A stretch of 14,460 bases of DNA from assembly GCA_023419655.1 (NCBI GenBank), contig JAEZXP010000159.1, positions 1 to 14,460 of the forward strand, given 5' to 3'. Below, piece after piece: positions 7,863 through 13,967 of the stretch. How positions within the stretch are numbered: the stretch's first letter is position 1; each line of letters starts with the position of its first letter. This DNA is from Bacillota bacterium (GTDB lineage Bacteria; Bacillota; Clostridia; Lachnospirales; Lachnospiraceae). The notes under the pieces are model-generated. The model was not told where the DNA came from. It did not search any database and was given only the letters and a program-made list of their open reading frames with translations. Both the position numbers and the translations under genes were made by a program.

Positions 7863-8657
7863 TTAAATCATATAATCAATAATATCCCTCTCGGAAAGCT
7901 CCTCACTCCGTGCAAACTCCTTCTTTATCAAACCATCCTTCATAATCAGGATACGGTCACTCATGCCGATAAGCTCCGGTAACTCCTCGGAAATCATAAT
8001 AATGGATTTGCCTTCTTTCTTTAACTGATACATGAGCTGATACATATTTGCCTTAACACCTACGTCAATACCTCTGGTCGGACAATCCAGGATTAAGATT
8101 TCGCTGTGATTGCCTATCCATTTTGCAAATACGACCTTTTGCTTATTACCGCCGGAAAGCTCCGTACATCTCTGGGCAGGCGAATAGCATTTAATCTCCA
8201 TACTTTCTACATTCTGATTGGCCAATTCATTTTCACTGGCCTTTGTGATGATGAAGCCTTTTTCAAGCATCGGTAAGCTTGGCAGGGTAATGTTATCTTT
8301 AATGCTGCCGTTTAGAATTAACGCTTCTTTGTCCCTGTCCTTGGATACATAGCCCATCTTATTCTTTATGGCTACCTGGGGATTGCTTATCTTCAAATCC
8401 TGTTGGACAAGCTTTACCTCTCCGGTCAAAGGCTTGTCAATGCCAAATGCCACCCGGCCCACTTCATGCATACCGCAGTCTGACAATCCGCCGATTCCCA
8501 GAATCTCGCCCTTATGAAGCTGCAATGAGAAGTTCTCTACATTCGCGCCTGTTGTAATCTGCTTTATGTCCAGAACCACTTCCTTGCCATAGCTTCCGTC
8601 AAAGTCGGAACGATAGTAATTTCCCTTTAACTCACGGCCTACCATCAGTCTTCTCAT
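7863..8657 (-). CDS. ATPase C-terminal half of RbsA/MglA-type sugar transporter
   Basis: A 264-residue protein matching the second nucleotide-binding domain of RbsA/MglA-type sugar ATPases, beginning at the hinge sequence LMVGREL. The signature LSGGNKQK (167-174) and the PTRGIDVG stretch (193-200) are well preserved. Its own ATP-site motifs are lost: the Walker A position reads GLSDCGMHE (57-65, no Lys), the residue after Walker B Asp191 is Cys192 where catalytic Glu is usual, and the H-loop position reads SEELPE. It is in the same frame as the preceding gene, separated by TAA TAG. ATG 8657 follows immediately and has no good ribosome binding site, so translation probably depends on termination-reinitiation. 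A second ATG, at 8645, is also possible. Combined length with the N-half is about 498 residues, the normal size of the fused protein. Confidence 0.88.
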   Translation of the reverse strand: MRRLMVGRELKGNYYRSDFDGSYGKEVVLDIKQITTGANVENFSLQLHKGEILGIGGLSDCGMHEVGRVAFGIDKPLTGEVKLVQQDLKISNPQVAIKNKMGYVSKDRDKEALILNGSIKDNITLPSLPMLEKGFIITKASENELANQNVESMEIKCYSPAQRCTELSGGNKQKVVFAKWIGNHSEILILDCPTRGIDVGVKANMYQLMYQLKKEGKSIIMISEELPELIGMSDRILIMKDGLIKKEFARSEELSERDIIDYMI

Positions 8658-8663
8658 CTATTA
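8655..8663 (-). other. Tandem in-frame stops and restart (TAA TAG ATG)
   Basis: On the minus strand the N-half ends with TAA (8663-8661), the next in-frame codon is TAG (8660-8658), and the next is the ATG of the C-half (8657-8655). All are in one continuous frame that otherwise encodes a full-length RbsA-type protein. The 20 nt upstream hold no clear Shine-Dalgarno sequence. Confidence 0.9.
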
Positions 8664-9365
8664 AACGGACATGTCTTCTTTTGTAAGCGTATCAATCAGA
8701 TTGCCGTCCCGAAGTACGGTGATGTTATTGCATACACTCATCAATTCATCCAGGTCATGGGAGATAAACAGAACCGCTTTGTTTTCCTTATGCATCTTCT
8801 CGATGATATTGTACAAAAGGGTTCTTCCCTTCTGGGCAAGTGCCGTCGTGGTTTCATCAATAATCAGCACATCCGGATTGGTATACATCGCACGGGCTAT
8901 CTCGACAATCTTCCTATCTTCAAAATTCAGATGATTGATAAGCATGGAGGGGTCAATCTCCGGAACGCCTATCTCCGTCAATATCTTTTTGGCTTCCCGG
9001 TTCATTTTGCCTATGCTGAGTATTCCGTTCTTAGCAAAATGATTCAGATTACCAAGAAAAATATTGGAGGCTACGGTTATTCCCGGAATGGTTCCCATCT
9101 CCTGAACAATCATACTGATTCCCTGCTTTTGTGCATCTACATTCCCCTTGGGAAGGTAGGGTTCGCCACGGAGGAACATTTCTCCTTCGTCGGCAAATTG
9201 TCCTCCGGCTACGATTGAAGATAATGTTGATTTTCCGCTTCCATTTTCTCCAATCAGCCCTCTGATTTCGCCGCGGCGAACCTGAATAGATACATCTACA
9301 AGCGCTCTTGTGGGTCCAAAGGATTTGTATATGCCTTTTGTCTCTAACAAGCATTCTTTACTCAT
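8661..9365 (-). CDS. ATPase N-terminal half of RbsA/MglA-type sugar transporter
   Basis: A 234-residue protein equivalent to the first nucleotide-binding domain of RbsA/MglA. It has Walker A GENGSGKST (39-47), Q-loop Gln88, Walker B LIID with catalytic E171, and H-loop H203. The ABC signature is degenerate: LNFED (146-150) instead of LSGGQ. It ends at the inter-domain hinge (DTLTKEDMSV) with TAA followed directly by in-frame TAG. Start ATG has AAAGGAAG about 6 nt upstream. It lies 33 bp after the beta-glucosidase gene. It should pair with the C-half to form a single competent ATP site that drives the two permeases. It could also be read as a nonsense-split pseudogene, but both halves are otherwise intact. 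Confidence 0.88.
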   Translation of the reverse strand: MSKECLLETKGIYKSFGPTRALVDVSIQVRRGEIRGLIGENGSGKSTLSSIVAGGQFADEGEMFLRGEPYLPKGNVDAQKQGISMIVQEMGTIPGITVASNIFLGNLNHFAKNGILSIGKMNREAKKILTEIGVPEIDPSMLINHLNFEDRKIVEIARAMYTNPDVLIIDETTTALAQKGRTLLYNIIEKMHKENKAVLFISHDLDELMSVCNNITVLRDGNLIDTLTKEDMSV

Positions 9366-9398
9366 ATCGGCTTCCTTTCAATGTATTTATTCCTTATT

Positions 9399-11459
9399 TT
9401 ATAAGGTTACCTTTCCTTCCAGCAGGTCTTTACCTGCACTGCTGGTTCCTATATATACTTCATATTCCATATGCTCTAATTCCCAGGCATTTTTCTCTTC
9501 ATTGAACCATTTCAGCTTTTCAACCGGAGCCTTAATCGTTACCTGTTTTTCTTCTCCCTGCTTAAGCTCTACTCTTTGGAAGCCTCTAAGCAGCTTTACG
9601 GGACGGTCAATCGACGAATTCTTAAATCCTATGTACATCTGAACAACCTCTGCACCATCCATGTCACCGGTATTTTTAACCTTACAGGAAGCGGTAACAT
9701 CGTCACCGTCTGCCGAGAAAGCAGCATCCGATACCTTGAAGGTTGTATAGGACAATCCAAATCCGTAAGGTACGGACGGCAAGATGCCTTCCTTCTCCAG
9801 CTTGGCATATCCATGGTAGTAATTATAATATTGGCTTTCTGTATCCCAATCTACCTCCGGAAGGTCACTTTCCTTTACAGGAACCACATAGGGCAGCTTT
9901 CCGCTGGGATTCACTTCTCCGAATATGATTTCTGCGATGGCTGTTCCGCCTTCCATACCGGGATAGTATGCCATCATAATCGAACTTACACAGTCTTTCC
10001 ATTCATCCATCATAATCATATTGCCGCCGATTAAAACAGCGATGGAGTTCTTATTCGCAGGCCCTACTGCCTGAATAAGCTCAATCTCATCCTGATGAAG
10101 TCCCAGAGAATCCTTACGGTCTCCTCCAATCGAGCCTGTATAGGCATCGGTCTGGCTCTCTGATACATATTCACCTTCATCATCATGGTCAAAGCCAACA
10201 ACGAACAAGCTATAGTCAGCCTCGGCTGCAAGTCTTTTTGCATGCTCTAAATCGGTACCGTCATAGAAAACAACCTCTGTATCCTTTGAAACCTTGGCAA
10301 TTCCCTGAAGAGGAGTAACCACATATTTAGGGAAAACTCTGCTGGAGCCATGGTCACCGATATTGGCTTTGTTGGCCAGCTTGCCAAATACCGCAATGCG
10401 CTCTGCCTTTTCCTTACTGACAGGCAATACCTTGTTGTTGTTCTGTATCAGGGTAATTCCCTTTCTGGCTGCCTCTAATGCCAGTTCCACATGCTCTTTG
10501 CAGCCTATAACGGATTCATCATATACCTTATCATCCGCCTCTGTGAAAGCAAGGATGGTACGAACAATGCGAAGAGCCGCCTGATTGATTTTCTCTTCAG
10601 GAACGTCGCCCCTTCTTACAGCGTCCACAAGCTTCTCTCCAAAGAACTGTGTGCAGCACATCTCCATATCCTGACCGCCGTTGGCAGCCTCTGCGGTATC
10701 TCTTACACCCCAGATAAAATCACTCATTACAAAGCCGTCAAAATCCCATTCCTCTTTAAGAACCTGGTTCAGGAGATAATCACTATGTCCGCAGTGCGTT
10801 CCCTTATAAAGATTATAGGAGCTCATAATGCTTGCAGCACCTGCATCCACACAATCCTTAAAATGCGGAAGGTATACTTCTCTTTCTGTTCTCTTGTCAC
10901 AGTCTACACTAACCTTGAATCTGGATATCTCCATCGAGTTAAACGCATAATGCTTAACACAAGCCATAACATTTTCCTCTTGAACGCCTCGAACCAGTGC
11001 AGAACCCATTTGACCCAGATGGAAGGATTCTTCGCCGTATACCTCCTGGCTTCTTCCCCATCCCGGATTATATGGCAGGTTAATGCATACTCCGGCAAAC
11101 AGATTGCCGCCGTAAGCTCTTACCTCTTTACCGATTGCCCGGCCAACCCGTTCTTCCATCTCTACATCAAAGGCAGCGCCTCTTAACATGGAAACCGGAA
11201 AACAGGTGCTCTTGCCGGTACCGCATACCACACCTCTCGGTCCGTCTGCGAACAGCATCGGGTCAAGCCCAATCTCTTCAATGCCGCCGGCCGGATAAGG
11301 GTCATAGTTATAATGACTGCCCCCGCTTAAATCCTTGAGCATCTCTTCCAGGGTTACTGTGCCGCCCATTAAATGTACCTTCTGCTCAAGAGTAAGTCCG
11401 TTGACGATTTCCTGAGCCCTGTCCGTGTAACGAAGGCGGTGTGTTTTTGTGCACTTCAT
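9399..11459 (-). CDS. Glycoside hydrolase family 3 beta-glucosidase
   Basis: A 686-residue GH3 enzyme predicted to remove non-reducing-end beta-linked sugars. The TIM-barrel domain has DGPRG (72-76), KH (169-170) and the nucleophile D247 in GFVMSDF. The alpha/beta sandwich domain carries GDHGSSRVFPKYVVTPL (369-385) and an acidic loop DDEGEYVSES (426-435), where E428 or E430 is the likely acid/base. A C-terminal fibronectin-III-like domain begins around 580 (VKNTGDMDGAEVVQMYIG). There is no signal peptide, so it should act in the cytoplasm on imported glycosides. Start ATG has GGAG about 7-10 nt upstream. It lies 29 bp after the AraC gene and 33 bp before the ATPase genes, placing hydrolysis and uptake in one operon. 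Cellobiose, gentiobiose, xylo-oligosaccharides or plant glucosides are all possible substrates. Confidence 0.93.
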   Translation of the reverse strand: MKCTKTHRLRYTDRAQEIVNGLTLEQKVHLMGGTVTLEEMLKDLSGGSHYNYDPYPAGGIEEIGLDPMLFADGPRGVVCGTGKSTCFPVSMLRGAAFDVEMEERVGRAIGKEVRAYGGNLFAGVCINLPYNPGWGRSQEVYGEESFHLGQMGSALVRGVQEENVMACVKHYAFNSMEISRFKVSVDCDKRTEREVYLPHFKDCVDAGAASIMSSYNLYKGTHCGHSDYLLNQVLKEEWDFDGFVMSDFIWGVRDTAEAANGGQDMEMCCTQFFGEKLVDAVRRGDVPEEKINQAALRIVRTILAFTEADDKVYDESVIGCKEHVELALEAARKGITLIQNNNKVLPVSKEKAERIAVFGKLANKANIGDHGSSRVFPKYVVTPLQGIAKVSKDTEVVFYDGTDLEHAKRLAAEADYSLFVVGFDHDDEGEYVSESQTDAYTGSIGGDRKDSLGLHQDEIELIQAVGPANKNSIAVLIGGNMIMMDEWKDCVSSIMMAYYPGMEGGTAIAEIIFGEVNPSGKLPYVVPVKESDLPEVDWDTESQYYNYYHGYAKLEKEGILPSVPYGFGLSYTTFKVSDAAFSADGDDVTASCKVKNTGDMDGAEVVQMYIGFKNSSIDRPVKLLRGFQRVELKQGEEKQVTIKAPVEKLKWFNEEKNAWELEHMEYEVYIGTSSAGKDLLEGKVTL

Positions 11460-11488
11460 AATATCTCTCCTTTTTTGCTTATAGTAAG

Positions 11489-12409
11489 TTAAACGTAGCT
11501 CTTTAATAATTTGATTGCTTCACTTTTTTTGAATTCGAGATAACCTTGAATCTCTTTTTGTTCCTTCGCATGCTCCTTCTTCTGCTTATATTCAGTCGGG
11601 GTCATGCCGGTTTCTTTTTTGTATATCCGATAAAATGTCTTGTCATTTCCAAAACCGCTTTCAGTGGCAATTACGCTGACCGGCTTATCTGTTGTAGATA
11701 ATAAATACTTCGCCTTTTCCATCTTTATCGTTGTTATCATTTCCTTAAGTGTCATGTTGGTATGAGATTTCAAAAAACGATACAATGTCTTTTCACTCAT
11801 CCCAATATAATTACATAACTTCTCGGCGATATCCTCCTCATAAAAATATTCCTCTACATATTCAATAATTTTTAGTAAAATATCCGATTCCTCTTCATCC
11901 GCCGAGTTATTGCTATACTGTATGATGTCATAATGGGCATATTCGAATAAGTCTGCTACCAGCGTATATAGAAGTGCCTGCATACGGTATAAATTCGTCA
12001 GGGTTTTCCCTTCACACTCCAGTCCTATAAGGGCTGCGGTCCTTACAAATTGACTGTAGGGTACTTTAGGCTTTATCTGCTCTTTTACACTATTCAGATA
12101 AAACCGGTATTTTTGGTTTTCCTCCTGCCAATTTTCGAAGAGACCTTTCTTTAACTGAATAAACAGGCATATGTTATCATTATCTGTTTTTTGCAAGCCA
12201 TGGACTACTTTAGAATTCATCAACACAATATCTCCTGCATTGACGGTATATACATCTGGCCATACATTGATATACACTGACCCCTTTAAAACAAGCATAA
12301 TCTCATAGTCATAGTGCCAATGATAATAGGACCTTCCGATAGAAGTAGTAAATACCTTAGCAGGAAAGTTTTTCTTATGCTCAATTGCTTCATACATGTA
12401 TGTATTCAT
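11489..12409 (-). CDS. AraC-family transcriptional regulator
   Basis: A 306-residue regulator, first gene of the sugar operon. The N-terminal cupin-type sensor domain shows HYHWHYDYEIMLVLKG-like spacing (29-43), followed by AGDIVLMNSKVVHGL (58-72). The C-terminal AraC/XylS DNA-binding domain (about 178-280) has two helix-turn-helices, at roughly 193-212 (IAEKLCNYIGMSEKTLYRFL) and 243-264 (ending DKTFYRIYKKETGM). About 25 basic residues extend past the usual end. Start ATG has GAGGT 5 nt upstream. Its position at the head of the operon suggests it activates its own operon in response to the imported sugar. The promoter lacks a -35 consensus, which fits activator dependence. The effector is not evident. 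Confidence 0.92.
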   Translation of the reverse strand: MNTYMYEAIEHKKNFPAKVFTTSIGRSYYHWHYDYEIMLVLKGSVYINVWPDVYTVNAGDIVLMNSKVVHGLQKTDNDNICLFIQLKKGLFENWQEENQKYRFYLNSVKEQIKPKVPYSQFVRTAALIGLECEGKTLTNLYRMQALLYTLVADLFEYAHYDIIQYSNNSADEEESDILLKIIEYVEEYFYEEDIAEKLCNYIGMSEKTLYRFLKSHTNMTLKEMITTIKMEKAKYLLSTTDKPVSVIATESGFGNDKTFYRIYKKETGMTPTEYKQKKEHAKEQKEIQGYLEFKKSEAIKLLKSYV

Positions 12410-12432
12410 TTTTACCTCGATTCTTTACAAGG

Positions 12433-12450
12433 TGGAACGGTACCGGTTCA
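12433..12450. promoter_or_regulatory. Candidate operator dyad at the AraC-operon start site
   Basis: TGGAACGGTACCGGTTCA is symmetric at 14 of 18 positions with a perfect 8-bp core CGGTACCG. It begins right after the expected transcription start and ends 24 bp before the AraC start codon. A repressor bound here would block the promoter. The centre is TA, not the CG of a typical CcpA site, so the binding protein is unknown. Confidence 0.4.
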
Positions 12451-12457
12451 TGGGTTC

Positions 12458-12463
12458 ATTATA
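12458..12463 (-). promoter_or_regulatory. -10 box of the AraC/glucosidase/ABC operon
   Basis: A perfect TATAAT on the minus strand, 49 bp before the AraC start codon. The hexamer 17 nt upstream is ACACAC, far from TTGACA, so the promoter probably needs an activator. Confidence 0.5.
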
Positions 12464-12692
12464 TAGTAGTTTTGACCATAGTGTGTGTCATTTTAGATAA
12501 TGCTATGTCTTAATTCTGGACATTTTTGTTCAAGTTATATAAATATTTTTATATAGTTAAATTTTTTCCTGCCATAATTGTCTAAAATAACTATTTTTCA
12601 TAATGTATTTTGGTTATTCTAGTAAGTAATTTACATTCACGTGTGATTTTCTCCTTTCCTATTCACAGTGCTTTTGCCGTATTATAAATCTG
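12464..12692. other. AT-rich control region upstream of the AraC operon
   Basis: No coding sequence is evident. It holds two near-identical 12-mers in opposite orientation (12490-12501 and 12577-12588), a short ATGTC-N9-GACAT dyad (12505-12523), and long A/T runs near 12535-12570 that could bend DNA. Confidence 0.5.
12490..12588. repeat. Inverted pair of 12-mers ATTRTCTAAAAT
   Basis: ATTATCTAAAAT on the minus strand (12501-12490) and ATTGTCTAAAAT on the plus strand (12577-12588) match at 11 of 12 positions, with centres 87 bp apart. The near copy is centred about 44 bp before the expected transcription start, where AraC-family activators commonly bind. Confidence 0.4.
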
Positions 12693-12693
12693 C

Positions 12694-12724
12694 ATAAAAA
12701 AATGAGCCTCATCAGAAGCTCATT
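12694..12724 (-). terminator. Rho-independent terminator of the FNT channel gene
   Basis: Read on the minus strand, AATGAGCTTC pairs with GAGGCTCATT around a TGAT tetraloop (10-bp stem with one G-U), followed by seven T residues. It lies 100 bp after the channel stop codon. Confidence 0.85.
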
Positions 12725-12823
12725 ATTCTTTATTGCATTTTCTTCGTTTTTCTTCTATCTAAACCATATCATAAATTAAGAGGATTAAACTCGAGAACCT
12801 GCGGTTTCCATGGACTAATCTGC

Positions 12824-13591
12824 TTATTCGCGTATATCCTTATATGCGAGTATAGCATTGGCTCCGGCAACGATAATACCGCCTCCAATAAAATTACCAA
12901 TTGCTGATACGGACAAATTATATATCATTCCTCCTAAAGTAATATCTGCCCCGGCAAAATATGCAGTAAACAGATAATACGCATTCGCTACCACGTGCTC
13001 TGTACCCGTCAGTACGAATACAATAACCATCAGCCACAATACTACAATCTTAGCAATTTCCTCCTTGCAGCTGTAAGCCATGCATACCCCTGTTGATACC
13101 ACAATATTACATAGCACGGCGCTTACAAAAAGCTTACCGAACGGCATATTTACCTTTGCAATGGATTTTTCTATAACCATCGCCATGGCCTGCTCATTAA
13201 AGATACCGGATGCATTGGTTATAACAGCAATAAAGATAGTACCTATTGTGTTGGTAATAAGGATTATCATCAATATTCTCAAAATCTTATATAGCTTTGT
13301 CCGTCTGGCATAGATAGCCGTCATAACCAGACAGTCGCTGGTAAAAAGCTCCGCATGCATCTGTATAATCGCAATTAAACCAAAGGGGAAAACAAATGCG
13401 CCAAGAAACGCACCCAGTCCCGGGTCGGCTGTGGCTGCGGCAACCTTAAAATAAGCGATGGCACCCAGAGATATATAGATACCCGCCAATATTCCCTGTA
13501 CAATTAACTTCAATGCAGACTTCTCTGCTTTCTCCCTACTGGCCTTTAGTATGTACTCCGTAAGAGCCTTCGGCCCTGATGTCTGTTGCAT
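12824..13591 (-). CDS. Formate/nitrite transporter (FNT) family channel
   Basis: A 255-257 residue six-helix membrane protein of the FocA/NirC family, whose pentamers pass small anions such as formate, nitrite or hydrosulfide. Family features are the GILAGIYISLGA helix, HAELFTSD (81-88; many members have GAELFTGN), the CNIVVSTGVCMA segment (163-174), and GTEHVVANAY with the pore His201 (numbering from the upstream ATG). Cytoplasmic N- and C-termini are short. I prefer ATG 13591: AAAGG lies about 8 nt before it but only 2-3 nt before the in-frame ATG at 13597. It is a single-gene unit ending in a terminator and is divergent from an XRE repressor. In an anaerobe a formate channel is the most likely role, but the ELFTSD variant leaves the substrate open. 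Confidence 0.9.
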   Translation of the reverse strand: MQQTSGPKALTEYILKASREKAEKSALKLIVQGILAGIYISLGAIAYFKVAAATADPGLGAFLGAFVFPFGLIAIIQMHAELFTSDCLVMTAIYARRTKLYKILRILMIILITNTIGTIFIAVITNASGIFNEQAMAMVIEKSIAKVNMPFGKLFVSAVLCNIVVSTGVCMAYSCKEEIAKIVVLWLMVIVFVLTGTEHVVANAYYLFTAYFAGADITLGGMIYNLSVSAIGNFIGGGIIVAGANAILAYKDIRE

Positions 13592-13634
13592 AGTCATTAT
13601 CCTTTCACTCGTATCATCTTATCCGTCAAAAACC

Positions 13635-13656
13635 TGTGTACTGGCACGCCAGCACA
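13635..13656. promoter_or_regulatory. Dyad in the FNT 5' leader
   Basis: TGTG-TA-CTGGC-ac-GCCAG-CACA: arms of nine pairs with a two-base insertion on one side, built around the near-palindrome CTGGCACGCCAG. It falls between the proximal -10 and the FNT start, so it could be an operator or a leader hairpin. Confidence 0.4.
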
Positions 13657-13670
13657 CCAGCCTATATAAT

Positions 13671-13700
13671 ATCATAGAAAGGGCACGTAAGAAAGGTCTA
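13671..13700 (-). promoter_or_regulatory. Candidate proximal FNT promoter
   Basis: Minus-strand TAGACC (13700-13695, 4 of 6 to TTGACA), an 18-nt spacer, and TATGAT (13676-13671, 5 of 6 to TATAAT). It would start transcription about 70 bp before the FNT gene, downstream of the large hairpin. Confidence 0.4.
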
Positions 13701-13765
13701 AATTTTGTAAACATTGGGCTATATGAATCGTATTGCGCAGATACCTCCTTGTTAATCCGTATAAC

Positions 13766-13828
13766 GCAAAAAATAGAGATACCTGTATATGTTACAAGTC
13801 ACATAACAAATACAGGTATCCATCTATT
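13766..13828 (-). terminator. Large hairpin with T-tract in the FNT upstream region
   Basis: An inverted repeat with left arm 13772-13788 (AATAGA plus GATACCTGTAT) and right arm 13810-13828 (ATACAGGTATC, a two-base CA bulge, TCTATT). This gives 17 matched pairs around a 21-nt loop. On the minus strand it ends in TCTATTTTTTGCG, so it has the form of an intrinsic terminator or attenuator about 170 bp before FNT. On the plus strand it has no T-tract. Confidence 0.6.
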
Positions 13829-13891
13829 AATACATAAAATGTATGGGGATAATTTAAACGGTGTGATGTTTTATACTACTTTAACATCTAC
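13829..13891. other. Putative transcribed leader, no gene
   Basis: Between the distal minus-strand promoter and the large hairpin. It contains two further small dyads: GATGTT/AACATC (13866-13889) and ATACA/TGTAT around TTTTA (13829-13843). They suggest structured RNA. No open reading frame is seen. Confidence 0.35.
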
Positions 13892-13919
13892 GTACTTATA
13901 GTACAGTACTTCCGGTACA
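13892..13919. repeat. Tandem GTAC operator repeats
   Basis: Two adjacent 14-mers, GTACTTATAGTACA and GTACTTCCGGTACA, match at 11 of 14 positions. Each contains GTAC-N5-GTAC symmetry. A further GTAC (13942-13945) sits in the plus-strand -10. The location between two divergent promoters suggests binding sites for the adjacent XRE protein. Confidence 0.55.
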
Positions 13920-13926
13920 TTGTCAA
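13898..13926 (-). promoter_or_regulatory. Distal minus-strand promoter toward FNT
   Basis: A perfect TTGACA on the minus strand (13926-13921), a 17-nt spacer, and TACTAT (13903-13898, 4 of 6). The spacer and -10 are filled by the GTAC repeats. Transcripts would run into the large hairpin before FNT. Confidence 0.5.
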
Positions 13927-13948
13927 TACATTTTTTTCAACGTACAAT
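13920..13948 (+). promoter_or_regulatory. XRE gene promoter
   Basis: TTGTCA (13920-13925), a 17-nt spacer, and TACAAT (13943-13948), each 5 of 6 to consensus. The -35 box overlaps the minus-strand -35 almost completely. The mRNA leader would be only about a dozen nucleotides, just long enough to hold AGAGGTG. Confidence 0.55.
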
Positions 13949-13967
13949 GGATAAAAGAGGTGTCGAA

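Noticed and set aside
8655..8663. Stop-codon readthrough or recoding to make a fused ATPase.
   Set aside because: Two different stops in a row would both have to be bypassed, and no recoding structure is evident; restart at the adjacent ATG is simpler.
12433..12450. CcpA (cre) site at the AraC promoter.
   Set aside because: The palindrome has a TA centre and 18-bp length, and does not fit the 14-bp CG-centred cre pattern.
13619..13714. A 31-codon minus-strand open frame (starting MFTKFRPFL) between the large hairpin and FNT, with AAGGAGGT upstream.
   Set aside because: The ribosome binding site is about 28 nt before its ATG, no start codon lies at proper spacing, and the frame overlaps the proximal promoter and dyad of FNT. 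The AAGGAGGT may be chance or a relic.
13772..13828. The large inverted repeat as a transposon end or recombinase site.
   Set aside because: Its arms are close together with a bulge and are followed by a T-tract on the minus strand, which suits an RNA hairpin better. No recombinase gene is nearby.
13892..13919. CRISPR-like repeats at the GTAC repeats.
   Set aside because: The repeats are short, directly adjacent and have no spacers.
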